Shown: piece after piece, positions 15,748-23,600 of the stretch
Layout: every line of letters begins with the position of its first letter
How positions within the stretch are numbered: the first letter of the stretch is position 1
Origin: an uncultured Clostridium sp.
Lineage (GTDB): Bacteria > Bacillota > Clostridia > TANB77 > CAG-508
Length of the DNA: 24,684 bases
NCBI GenBank assembly: GCA_900556695.1
Contig: USQA01000003.1
Location: forward strand, 1 to 24,684
Direction of reading: 5' to 3'
Made by a program: the position numbers and the translations under genes
The notes under the pieces: generated by a model
Told to the model about the DNA's origin: nothing
Database searches by the model: none
Seen by the model: only the letters and a program-made list of their open reading frames with translations

Positions 15748-17856
15748 TTGGCAAGGAAATCTAAAAAAGCAAATATAAATTTAAGATATAATATACTAAC
15801 AGTTCTAATATATGTTCTAGGGATAATATTAATTGCTAGATTATTTAACCTTCAAATAGTTCATGGAGCAGAATATAGAGAAGAGTCTAATACAAGATTA
15901 ACTAGAGAAAGTGTATTAGAAGCTTCAAGAGGTGCTATATTAGATAAAACAGGTGCTACGTTAGTTGATTCTAAAATTCAGTTTTCATTAGAAATGTATA
16001 AAAGTAAAGTAGATACTGCAACTTTAAATCAATCAATATTAAATATGATAAATGTACTAGAAAAATATGAAACATCATATGTAGATTCTTTCCCAATAAA
16101 AATAGAACCATTTGAATTTACAATTTCAGAACAAGAGTTGTTGTCATGGAAGAAGTCTAACAAACTTTCAGAAGATATTACAGCTGAACAGGCTTTTTAT
16201 AAATTTAAAAGTAAATATGGAATTGATACAAATAACATACAAGATGCAAGAAAAATAATGGCAATAAGATATGAAGCAAACCAAAAAGGTTATAGTAGTA
16301 CAAAGGCTATTAGAATAGCAGATAATATTTCTAGAGAAGCGGTTGCAGAATTTAGTGAGAGTTCTGATAAATTTGTTGGTATAAATATAGTTGTAGAGCC
16401 AGTAAGACAATATACATCAGGAAGTTTAGCATCTCATATATTAGGTTATGCAGGAAAAATAAATAGCCAAGAATATGAACAAAGAAAAAGTACATATGGT
16501 AGTAATGACATTATCGGAAAAACAGGTATAGAATATGTTTTTGAAGAGTATTTAAAAGGAAAAAATGGTACAAAACAAATAGATATGGCAGTAGATGGTA
16601 CTACAACAGCAGAATATGTATCAAAAGAAGCAACAGCAGGTTCTGATGTTGTGCTTACAATAGATGCAAATCTTCAAAAAGTAACAGAAGACGCGCTAGC
16701 TTCAAACATACAAAAAATAGCATCAGGAGGCTTTGGAAAAGCTTATAATGCTAAAGCAGGGGCATGTGTGGTAATGAATGTAAATTCAGGAGAAGTTTTA
16801 GCAATGGCAAGTTATCCTAATTATGATCCATCAGACTTTGTAGGAGGAATAAGTACAGAGGCATGGAATAATTACACAAATAATGCAGCAAAACCATTGG
16901 TAGATAAAGCAATACAAAACTCTTACTCACCAGGTTCAACATATAAAATGGTTACAGCAATTGCAGGATTAGAATCAGGAGCAATAAATTTAAATACAAA
17001 AATAAATGATACAGGTGTATATAAAAAATATGGAATATCAATGAATTGTTGGTACTACACAGATTATCATAGAGGACATGGATATTTAAATGTATCAGAA
17101 GCGATAGAAAAATCTTGTAACTATTTCTTCTATGAAACAGGAGACAGAATGGGAATAGACAAACTTGCAGAATTTGCAAGATACTTTGGATTAGGAACAA
17201 AAACAGGGATAGAACTACAAGGAGAGACAGCAGGTGTATTAGCAGATAGAGAAACTAAAAAACAAAAACATCCAGACGATCAAAATTGGAATCCAGGAAA
17301 TACATTAAATGCATCTATAGGTCAAGGAGATAATGAGTTTAGTCCATTACAAATGGCAAGATACATTAGTATGCTAGCAAACGGAGGACATAAAATAGAT
17401 GTAAGTATAGTAAAAACAATAAGAAACTCAGACGGTTCAGAAGCATCAAGAGAAGAAATAAATAAATTTGTAAACAAAAAACTAGGATTAGAAGAAGACA
17501 CGCAAGAAGAAAAACAATTAAATCAAAATTATTTAAATGCAGTATTACAAGGTATGAAATCAGTTACAAGTGATACAGGAGGAACAGCGTACGTAAGATT
17601 TAAAGATTTCAACATAAGTGTAGGAGGAAAAACAGGATCAGCAGAAGCACCAAACAACCAAGTACACGCGTGGTTTGTAGGATTTGCACCATTTGAAAAC
17701 CCGGAAATAGCAATAGTAGTTATGGTAGAAAACGGAGGACACGGTAACTACACTGCAGAAGTTGTAAGAGACATAATGGGAGAATACTTTGGAATGAATA
17801 CACAAGACGTAGAAGAAAACATGGGAGCAATGATATACACAGAAACATTGCAATAA
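15748..17856 (+). CDS. mrdA: penicillin-binding protein 2, elongasome transpeptidase
   Basis: A 702-residue class B PBP that cross-links peptidoglycan during rod elongation. It has one N-terminal transmembrane helix (about 15-36), a dimerisation/pedestal region beginning RESVLEASRGAILDK, and a C-terminal transpeptidase domain. The active-site motifs are complete: STYK with the acylated S397, SCN (in EKSCNYFF) and KTG at 628-630. The start is TTG at 15748 with AGAAGGTG upstream, 18 bases past mreD. It is the last gene of the mreBCD-mrdA block. An insertion of roughly 100 residues in the N-terminal region (about 115-200) is typical of clostridial PBP2. The pbpA name would be equally acceptable. 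Confidence 0.94.
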   Translation: MARKSKKANINLRYNILTVLIYVLGIILIARLFNLQIVHGAEYREESNTRLTRESVLEASRGAILDKTGATLVDSKIQFSLEMYKSKVDTATLNQSILNMINVLEKYETSYVDSFPIKIEPFEFTISEQELLSWKKSNKLSEDITAEQAFYKFKSKYGIDTNNIQDARKIMAIRYEANQKGYSSTKAIRIADNISREAVAEFSESSDKFVGINIVVEPVRQYTSGSLASHILGYAGKINSQEYEQRKSTYGSNDIIGKTGIEYVFEEYLKGKNGTKQIDMAVDGTTTAEYVSKEATAGSDVVLTIDANLQKVTEDALASNIQKIASGGFGKAYNAKAGACVVMNVNSGEVLAMASYPNYDPSDFVGGISTEAWNNYTNNAAKPLVDKAIQNSYSPGSTYKMVTAIAGLESGAINLNTKINDTGVYKKYGISMNCWYYTDYHRGHGYLNVSEAIEKSCNYFFYETGDRMGIDKLAEFARYFGLGTKTGIELQGETAGVLADRETKKQKHPDDQNWNPGNTLNASIGQGDNEFSPLQMARYISMLANGGHKIDVSIVKTIRNSDGSEASREEINKFVNKKLGLEEDTQEEKQLNQNYLNAVLQGMKSVTSDTGGTAYVRFKDFNISVGGKTGSAEAPNNQVHAWFVGFAPFENPEIAIVVMVENGGHGNYTAEVVRDIMGEYFGMNTQDVEENMGAMIYTETLQ

Positions 17857-17921
17857 AAGTTGCGGTTGATTCCGGGTTTGATTTGCAATATTAAAAATTA
17901 AATGAAGAAAGGATGTTAGAA

Positions 17922-18536
17922 ATGAATAAAAATTGCGTAAGTATCAATTTGAAAAAAGACAAAATAGTAATTAAATTAAATGAAGACACAAAACAAGAAG
18001 AGCTAGTAGAATGTTTAAAGAAAAAACTTTCTGAGTTAAAAAAGCTATACAAAGATGAAAAAACACCTATAAATGTAACAGGAAAAGTTTTAAAAAATAA
18101 GGAAATACAAGAAATACAAAACATTATTAAAGAAAAGATAGATGTAGAAATTGAATTTGATAGTCCAAAAACTTTAGGGTTACATGGAATAAAGAAAACC
18201 TTTGAAAAAGAAATTGCTGTATCTGAAACAAAATTCCATAGAGGTTCTTTAAGATCTGGACAAAAATTAGAATCAGAAGGAAGTATTGTTATTATTGGAG
18301 ACGTTAATTCTGGTGCAGAAGTAATGGCTTCTGACAATATAATAGTTCTAGGAACATTAAGGGGATTAGCACATGCAGGAGCAAAAGGAAACAAGCAAGC
18401 AATAATTGCAGCAGGACTTATTGACACAGTTCAAATAAGAATTGCAAATATTGTAAAAGAAATAGATAGAGATGAAGAGCCGTTACATAAACAATCATAT
18501 GTTAGTGTAGTAGATGATGAAATTGTTATAGATTAG
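17922..18536 (+). CDS. minC: septum-site determining protein MinC
   Basis: MinC blocks FtsZ assembly away from midcell and is normally placed by MinD. The 204-residue protein has an N-terminal FtsZ-inhibiting domain (about 1-95) and the conserved beta-helical C-terminal dimer domain from about residue 100, with RGSLRSGQKLESEGSIVIIG, GAEVMASDNIIVLGTLRG and HAGAKGNKQAIIAAG. I use ATG 17922 because AGAAAGGA at 17904-17911 nearly touches the upstream ATG 17913. It lies 65 bases after mrdA. minD and minE, which usually follow, are not here: the next genes are convergent, one base past the stop, with no terminator visible between them. Confidence 0.92.
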   Translation: MNKNCVSINLKKDKIVIKLNEDTKQEELVECLKKKLSELKKLYKDEKTPINVTGKVLKNKEIQEIQNIIKEKIDVEIEFDSPKTLGLHGIKKTFEKEIAVSETKFHRGSLRSGQKLESEGSIVIIGDVNSGAEVMASDNIIVLGTLRGLAHAGAKGNKQAIIAAGLIDTVQIRIANIVKEIDRDEEPLHKQSYVSVVDDEIVID

Positions 18537-18537
18537 T

Positions 18538-18930
18538 TTAGCTTAATAATAATAGAATTAATGCAATAAAAAGCATTTCATCTTTAACTTCTTCTTTATA
18601 TAATAAAAATAATATACCTAAAATAATAATATCATCTAGAAATAATTTTATACCCATAATTTCTAATATAGGTTTGTCACAATCTGAGAAACCAGTAAAA
18701 TTAAAGGAAAAGGGTAAAAATTGATTGCTTTTAGATGATATTTTTGAACAAGATCTATTTGAATTATTATTATCCCTAGCTTGTACAGAACTTTCTTCTA
18801 GTTCCTTATCAGTATCACTATTTTTGTCATTAGTTTTATTAATATTTGAATTACAATATTTGTAATTATTATAATATCTATTGTAATATGGATATTGATA
18901 AGGAAATCCAAAGAAAGGAAACCTAGCCAT
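18538..18930 (-). CDS. small protein with Tyr/Asn-rich N-terminus and two C-terminal hydrophobic segments
   Basis: A 130-residue protein I cannot assign a function. It starts MARFPFFGFPYQYPYY, continues with a Tyr/Asn/Ser-rich polar stretch (about 17-65), and ends with two hydrophobic segments (FLDDIIILGILFLLYK and EMLFIALILLLLS) separated by EEVKD. The ending, DDIIILG..LLYKEEVKDE..LI, is a pattern I associate with clostridial hypothetical proteins encoded next to the family at 18923-19418. ATG 18930 is preferred to the ATG at 18951, since AAAAGGAG precedes it. The start overlaps the frame-shifted end of the upstream gene (ATGGCTAG), which implies translational coupling. It is convergent with minC. 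Confidence 0.75.
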   Translation of the reverse strand: MARFPFFGFPYQYPYYNRYYNNYKYCNSNINKTNDKNSDTDKELEESSVQARDNNNSNRSCSKISSKSNQFLPFSFNFTGFSDCDKPILEIMGIKLFLDDIIILGILFLLYKEEVKDEMLFIALILLLLS

Positions 18931-19418
18931 TATTATTCTCCTTTTTATCATCTTTTAAAATATCAGCTAAATTTGTTATGTTTAACAAATTTACATATTG
19001 ATCTAATTTATCTTTTTTACCATCCCTTAAATAAGGTTTTAAAGAATAAAGTAAGTTAGCTCTAGGGTCATTTTTGTTATTCATTTTACCGAAGAGCAGA
19101 TGTTATTTTCATAATTGTATTTGGATCTAAATTATTAAAATCAAAACCATTATTAGAATTGTTAGAATTAGAGTTACTTGAATTGCTTGAAGAATTATTG
19201 TTATATGTAGAGTTGTTGTTATTTATATTATTGTTATTGCTTTCCGTAGATGAATTAGAAGTATTATTAGTAGAATTGTTTTGGAGCATCTTAGAAAAAT
19301 TTTGAATCATATCAGGAGAAATCTGAGAAATAGCATCAGAAATATTTCCATTATCAACCATGTTTTTAATATTGTTCATTGTATTTTGGTCAAAATTAAA
19401 ATTATTGTTATTACTCAT
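18923..19418 (-). CDS. Asn/Ser-rich small protein, extended by a +1 shift at CGG 19091-19089
   Basis: Function unknown. Starting at ATG 19418 (AGGTGG upstream), frame 0 reads MSNNNNFNFDQNTMNNIKNM, a short helical part, an Asn/Ser low-complexity stretch (about 50-95) and LDPNTIMKITSAL, then CGG and TAA (19086-19088). Passing over the C gives GKMNNKNDPRANLL, YSLKPYLRDGKKDKLDQY and VNLLNITNLADIL to a TAG at 18923-18925, 164 residues in total. That C-terminal domain, with NDPRA.LL.SLKPYL and a basic helix, is a recognisable clostridial family. The extended end overlaps the next start codon (ATGGCTAG), typical of an operon. Without the shift a 160-base gap would separate the genes. Confidence 0.8.
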
Positions 19419-19452
19419 AAAAACCACCTCTTTATATTTATATTATTAAGAT

Positions 19453-19558
19453 ATGAAAAAAATTAAAAAAAGTTGATAAAAATTGCTAAGTTTGCCATTA
19501 GTTCGGTGGTTAAATTGATAAAAAAGAGATCATTTTGTGATCTCTCTTCTAAAATTAA
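19453..19558. repeat. about 105-bp direct repeat, copy A (downstream of the toxin)
   Basis: Shares AGTTGATAAAAATTGCT, a TTCGG block, AATTG..AAAAAAG, a hairpin and TTCTAAAATTAA, in the same order, with 20286-20389. It includes the toxin terminator and the restored end of the toxin gene. Together the two copies bracket the toxin-antitoxin cassette. Confidence 0.75.
19520..19545 (-). terminator. intrinsic terminator after the toxin gene
   Basis: AGAGATCA (19525-19532) pairs with TGATCTCT (19538-19545), with a TTTTG loop. On the minus strand a T6 run follows. It lies just past the end of the frame-shifted reading frame (19555), better placed for that end than for the frame-0 stop at 19595. Confidence 0.88.
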
Positions 19559-20035
19559 TTATTGTTCAATTCATCTAACAATAATTTTTCAATCTTATCT
19601 ATATCTGGAAATATTAAATTTATACCGTTTGGATTTTAATTTAAAAACTTTATTTACTTTAGTCGTTATTTCTTTTTGAGTTCCTTCAACAACAGCAATA
19701 GATTTATTTCTTACGGTATCTATATGATCTATATATTTTTCAGTAATTGGAAATATGTTTTGAATTAAGAAAACAGATTCTTTTCTTCTGTATTTACCTA
19801 TTACAATAGTATCGCAAATACCATTTTTTTGTATCTTTTGTTGTTGCAGTTTCTTATATTTTTCAACTTTAGAACTCATAGGTATAAACCATAAAATTTT
19901 ACTATTAGTATTTTTTATACAAAAATATGTAGGTCTTGTATTTCCATTTTCGTGATTTTTCATGAGTTTTTTATCTTTTGCAAATTCAAAGTATTCATTT
20001 TTTATGTGATATACATATCCTGTTTCTAAAAACAT
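19555..20035 (-). CDS. cptN: type III toxin-antitoxin endoribonuclease toxin, CptN-like, with +1 shift at CGG 19627-19625
   Basis: CptN/ToxN-type toxins are RNases inhibited by a repeat RNA made upstream. The sequence GYVYHIKNEYF, TRPTYFCIKN, LWFIPMSSKVEKYKKL and FLIQNIFPITEKYI matches, as I recall the family, CptIN toxins; the Ser of MSSKVEKY is a candidate active-site residue (inference). GGAAGGA at 20044-20050 precedes the ATG. Upstream lie a terminator and two 49-nt pseudoknot repeats, the defining type III layout. Frame 0 ends at 19595 after 146 residues. At residue 137 is a CGG codon; skipping its C gives GINLIFPDIDKIEKLL and a stop at 19555, for 159 residues, which fits the helical C-terminus of the family. 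ToxN/AbiQ and TenpN are less similar. Confidence 0.78.
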
Positions 20036-20049
20036 ATAACGTGTCCTTC

Positions 20050-20087
20050 CTAAAATTAAAGCCTTCTATAACTTAATATAGAAGGCT
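20050..20087 (-). terminator. terminator between antitoxin RNA and toxin gene
   Basis: AGCCTTCTATA (20060-20070) pairs perfectly with TATAGAAGGCT (20077-20087), with a six-base loop; TTAATTTTAG follows on the minus strand. In type III loci this terminator sets the ratio of antitoxin RNA to toxin mRNA. Confidence 0.85.
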
Positions 20088-20200
20088 AAATATTTTCAAA
20101 ATAGATAATTTATTACTCGCACCACTATAAAGCGAGAACATTTAGCGAAATGGATAATTTATTACTCGCACCACCATAAAGCGAGAAACATTTTCTTATT
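20060..20200 (-). ncRNA. type III antitoxin RNA (CptI-like), two 49-nt repeats
   Basis: Starting near 20200, 6-7 bases past the -10 box, the minus-strand transcript carries two nearly identical repeats 49 bases apart (about 20149-20194 and 20100-20146), then a terminator. Each repeat has CTCGC paired with GCGAG around a loop TTTAT(A/G)GTGGT. The loop's TTTAT is complementary to the ATAAA just past the stem, so each unit can form an H-type pseudoknot, as known for type III antitoxins. The few differences between copies fall mostly in loops and linkers. The toxin would cut the transcript into units and be bound by them. Confidence 0.78.
20100..20194 (-). repeat. two tandem 49-nt repeats with internal stem-loops
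   Basis: GATAATTTATTACTCGCACC begins at 20104 and again at 20153 on the plus strand. The copies differ by single substitutions and one A insertion. They are the functional units of the antitoxin RNA. Confidence 0.92.
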
Positions 20201-20206
20201 ATATTT

Positions 20207-20236
20207 AGTATACAATTTTTTTTGAGTAATTGTCAA
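20207..20236 (-). promoter_or_regulatory. strong promoter of the toxin-antitoxin locus, flanked by an inverted repeat
   Basis: Consensus TTGACA (20231-20236) and TATACT (20207-20212) on the minus strand, 18-base spacer. An 18-bp inverted repeat with a one-base bulge (20197-20215 / 20243-20260, core GTATAC) surrounds the -35 box and covers the -10 box. This could be an operator. Confidence 0.8.
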
Positions 20237-20285
20237 GTGAATTTGTATACAAATATAATATATTTTATGTAATTTTATAAAAAAT

Positions 20286-20389
20286 ATGAGAAAAATAAAA
20301 AAGTTGATAAAAATTGCTGAAATTGCTATTGGTTCGGGGGGTGAATTGCCAAAAAAGAAATCACAAAGTGATCTTTCTTCTAAAATTAA
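20286..20389. repeat. direct repeat copy B, remnant of a second toxin-antitoxin cassette end
   Basis: Homologous to 19453-19558, including the degenerate toxin terminator hairpin (20351-20380). It is fused at CTAAAATTAA directly to a degenerate copy of the antitoxin terminator (20390-20418), as if a toxin gene between them had been deleted. Confidence 0.72.
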
Positions 20390-20420
20390 AGCCCTCTATA
20401 ACTTAAGATAGAAAGCTAAA
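20381..20420 (-). pseudogene. degenerate copy of the antitoxin RNA terminator
   Basis: TAAAATTAAAGCC.TCTATAACTTAA.ATAGAA.GCTAAA matches 20051-20089 with a few changes that break the stem. No repeats follow; a GGTCCGTCCCC element lies there instead. Read as a dead second cassette. Confidence 0.65.
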
Positions 20421-20426
20421 CAAAAA

Positions 20427-20477
20427 GGTCCGTCCCTAGTGGCAAAAAGTTGCCAAAAAGGTCCGTCCCCGGTGGCA
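20427..20477. repeat. GGTCCGTCCCC paired repeat element, copy 2
   Basis: GGTCCGTCCCT at 20427-20437 and GGTCCGTCCCC at 20460-20470, 33 bases apart, with TGGCAA/TTGCCA between them and a third partial GTGGCAA after. Same design as 10054-10097. With the remnant cassette, the antitoxin promoter and the promoter at 20592-20620, it accounts for the gene-free stretch 20036-20687. Confidence 0.8.
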
Positions 20478-20591
20478 ATTTTTTTGTAATACAAAAGTAA
20501 TATAATTTTAATAAAATATGTTAATAAATGTCGAAATATATGTTCCGTAAAGGGAAAAAACGTGTTTTTTTGTAACATAAAAATAGGTACG

Positions 20592-20620
20592 TTGATTTAG
20601 ATTAGGATTTTTTTTATAAT
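20592..20620 (+). promoter_or_regulatory. sigma-A promoter for the large surface protein gene
   Basis: TTGATT (20592-20597), 17 bases, TATAAT (20615-20620), with a T-run just before the -10 box; leader of about 60 bases. Confidence 0.7.
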
Positions 20621-20687
20621 ATATTAGAATAATTATGATTTGTAATTATTAAACTTTAATTTAATTAACAAAGTTAAGGAGGAAATT

Positions 20688-23600
20688 ATGAAGGGTAAGG
20701 TTTTTAAAGTTTTTGTTGTTTTAATGCTAATATTAGCTATGACTATGACAAATTTTGTATTTGTTGGAAGTAGCTTAATAAGCTATGCGTTTGACGATAT
20801 AAGTACTAACAACAAAAATGTAGAATTTGGAGTGTACTTTAAGGATGATAATGGAGGACAAGTATCAAGTATAGAAAAGAGTGTCTATAGTGAAGATATT
20901 AAATTGGGTATCCATTTGAAAGTTAAACAACAAGGGTATTTTAATGGGAAAATTGAGTTGCAAAATTCTAATTTTACATTAAAAGAAACTCAAAATGACT
21001 ATATAAACAAAATTGAAGGAAATACTATAACTTTAAACCAAATTAATGCTGGTTCTGAAGTTGAACTAGAAATACCTATAGAAATAAAAAGAGAAGAAGC
21101 TTTTAATGTAGGATTATTAAACATGGAAAGTGTTATTAAATTAAATGGTATATATAGAGATAGTAGTCAAAAAGACAAAGAGGTAGAATCAAGCAAAAAA
21201 GTAACTTTAAAAGTTATACCTGAAAATAAAACTCCTGAAAATATAGAAAAAACTGCAAAAATTATTACAAATAAAAACTTACAAGTTGCAGGGCAAGAAA
21301 AGAGAGTTGTACAAATTTTATTGAATGTTGGATTAAAAGATAATAGTTATCCAATAAAAGAAATAAACATTAATGCAAATGTTCCAGAAATGAATGGAAC
21401 ACAAGCAGATGCTTCAGCGGTTGTTAATTTAAATACAATGACAAACTCTCAATATAATTATGAAAATAAACAATTAAACATTAATTTAAAAAATGATGCT
21501 TCACAAGAAAATATAGTAACATGGAAAAAAGATGGAAGTGAAAGTATAGTTTTAACATATTTATATGATGTAAATAATGTACAAGATATTACTGTTAATG
21601 GAAATATAGAAATAACATTATATAATGATGAAAAAATAGAAACAAACATAGATGATTTATTAATAAACAAAGATGATCAAAAAGAAGAGGCTTTTGTGAG
21701 AAAAAACAAGATAGGATATAAAAGGTTCACGTAGAGGTTGTAACAGCTAATATAGAAAATTCTGAATCAACAATATACAAAGGAAAATTGTATCAAGGAA
21801 TTGATAGAGAATATACAACAACAGATGTTGTTAATGTAAATGCTACAAATATATTAAGCTATATTGAAATAAAAGAACAAGATGTATTTGCATCACAAAC
21901 TGATTATGAAAAAAATGTACCATTACAAGGTACAAATGCTAATATTTTATATAGAAAAACTACAATTAATAAGGACCAATTAATAAAAGTATTAGGAGAA
22001 GATGGAAGTTTAGCAATAAGAAATGCTAATGGTGAACAAATAGCTGTAATTACAAAAGATAGCCAAGCAGATGAAAATGGTAACATAGTAATTGACTATG
22101 GAGAAGCTATGCAAGCAGGAATAGTAATAAGAACAACAGCTCCAATTACAGGTGGAGAAATTAGTATTACAAATAATAAAGTAATTAAAACAAATGATGA
22201 AAAAATAGTAAAAAATGCAGTTGATTTTAATACAGCATTATTTGTTACTACTAATTTAAATGAAGGACAACAAACACCTAAAAATTTAGTAAAAACAAAA
22301 TTAGAAGAAACAACAACAGAAGCTTACTTAGAAGTTAATAAAAGTGAGTTATCAACAGTTATTGAAAATGATGTGGAAATAAAAGCTGTATTAAAGTCTA
22401 AAAGTGAATTAAATGACTTATATAAAAATCCTGTTTTAAAAATACAATTTCCAGAAGAAATTGAACAAATAACAATAGATAGTATTTCAATGCTATACGA
22501 AGATGAATTAAGTATAAAAAGAGCGTACTTAAATGGAAAAGAATTAACAATAGAAATCCAAGGGGAACAAACACATTACAGTGAAAGTGCTGTTGAAGGA
22601 CCAACAATTATAATAAATGGAAAACTTAAATTAAATAGAAAAACAGCGACAAAAGACACACAAATAATAATGAGTTATTCAAACGAAAAAGCAAAGGCAT
22701 ATACAAATGATGCAAAAGCTACAAAAGATATAAAAATAGTTGCCCCAACAGATGTAACTACAGTAACAACAATAGAGCAATTAGGAATAGAAGAAGTTAA
22801 TCAAGATTCAACAAAAGAAGTTATGCTTGAAAGAGGAACAAAAGCAAAAGAAATAACACCAAAAATAGAAGTTATTAATAATAAATCAAATGCAATAAAA
22901 GATATAAAAGTTCTTGGAACATTTCCAACAGGAAATACAGAAGAATCAATTGGAATTAATGTAACAAGTCCAATTAGTGCAGAAGGTGCAACAGTATATT
23001 ATACAGAAAATGAAAATGCAACAGATGATATATCTAATGAAGATAATGGATGGAGTGAGACAATCCAAAATCCAGCTTCAGTAAAAAAATATTTAATTGC
23101 AAAAGATGAAGTTAACTCACAAGAAAGTATTATAGCAACTTATAATGCTGTAATACCTGAAAATTTAGAGTACAATGAAAACGCAAGTCAAGATTATCAA
23201 GTTAATTATGTAGATGCCAATACAAATGCAGGAAATATAGTAAAAGCAACACAAGTAAAATTAACAACAGGTGTTGGACCAAAATTGAAAGCTAACATAA
23301 CAGCAAAAGTTGGAAATGATGATTTAAAGGATAAAGCAGAAGTAAAAGCAGGAGAAGTAATAAAATATACATTAGAAGTATCTAATGTAGGTACAGAAAC
23401 TGTTAACAATGCAACAATTTCTGGAAATGTACCAGAAGGAACAACATATGTAGAACCAAAAGCTAACTATGAATATACAGGTGCATCATATTATAAAGAA
23501 GTAACAGATAAAAAAGCATATGAAGAAACAATTGAAACAATTGAAGTAGGAAAAACAATTACAAAAGAATATGAAGTAAGAGTAAATAAAGATATAACAG

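Noticed and set aside
20100..20194. Two 49-nt repeats as a possible CRISPR array
   Set aside because: Only two copies, adjacent without unique spacers, no cas genes; the promoter-repeat-terminator-toxin order explains them as a type III antitoxin.
20396..20578. 60-residue minus-strand frame over the GGTCCGTCCCC element
   Set aside because: It consists of repeat sequence and intergenic AT-rich DNA; no start signal and no protein-like conservation.
21701..21707. A-AAA-AAC slippery heptamer in the large surface gene as the site of the -1 shift
   Set aside because: It is in the correct phase, but a -1 slip here meets a TAA four codons later (21719-21721), so it cannot join the two open frames.
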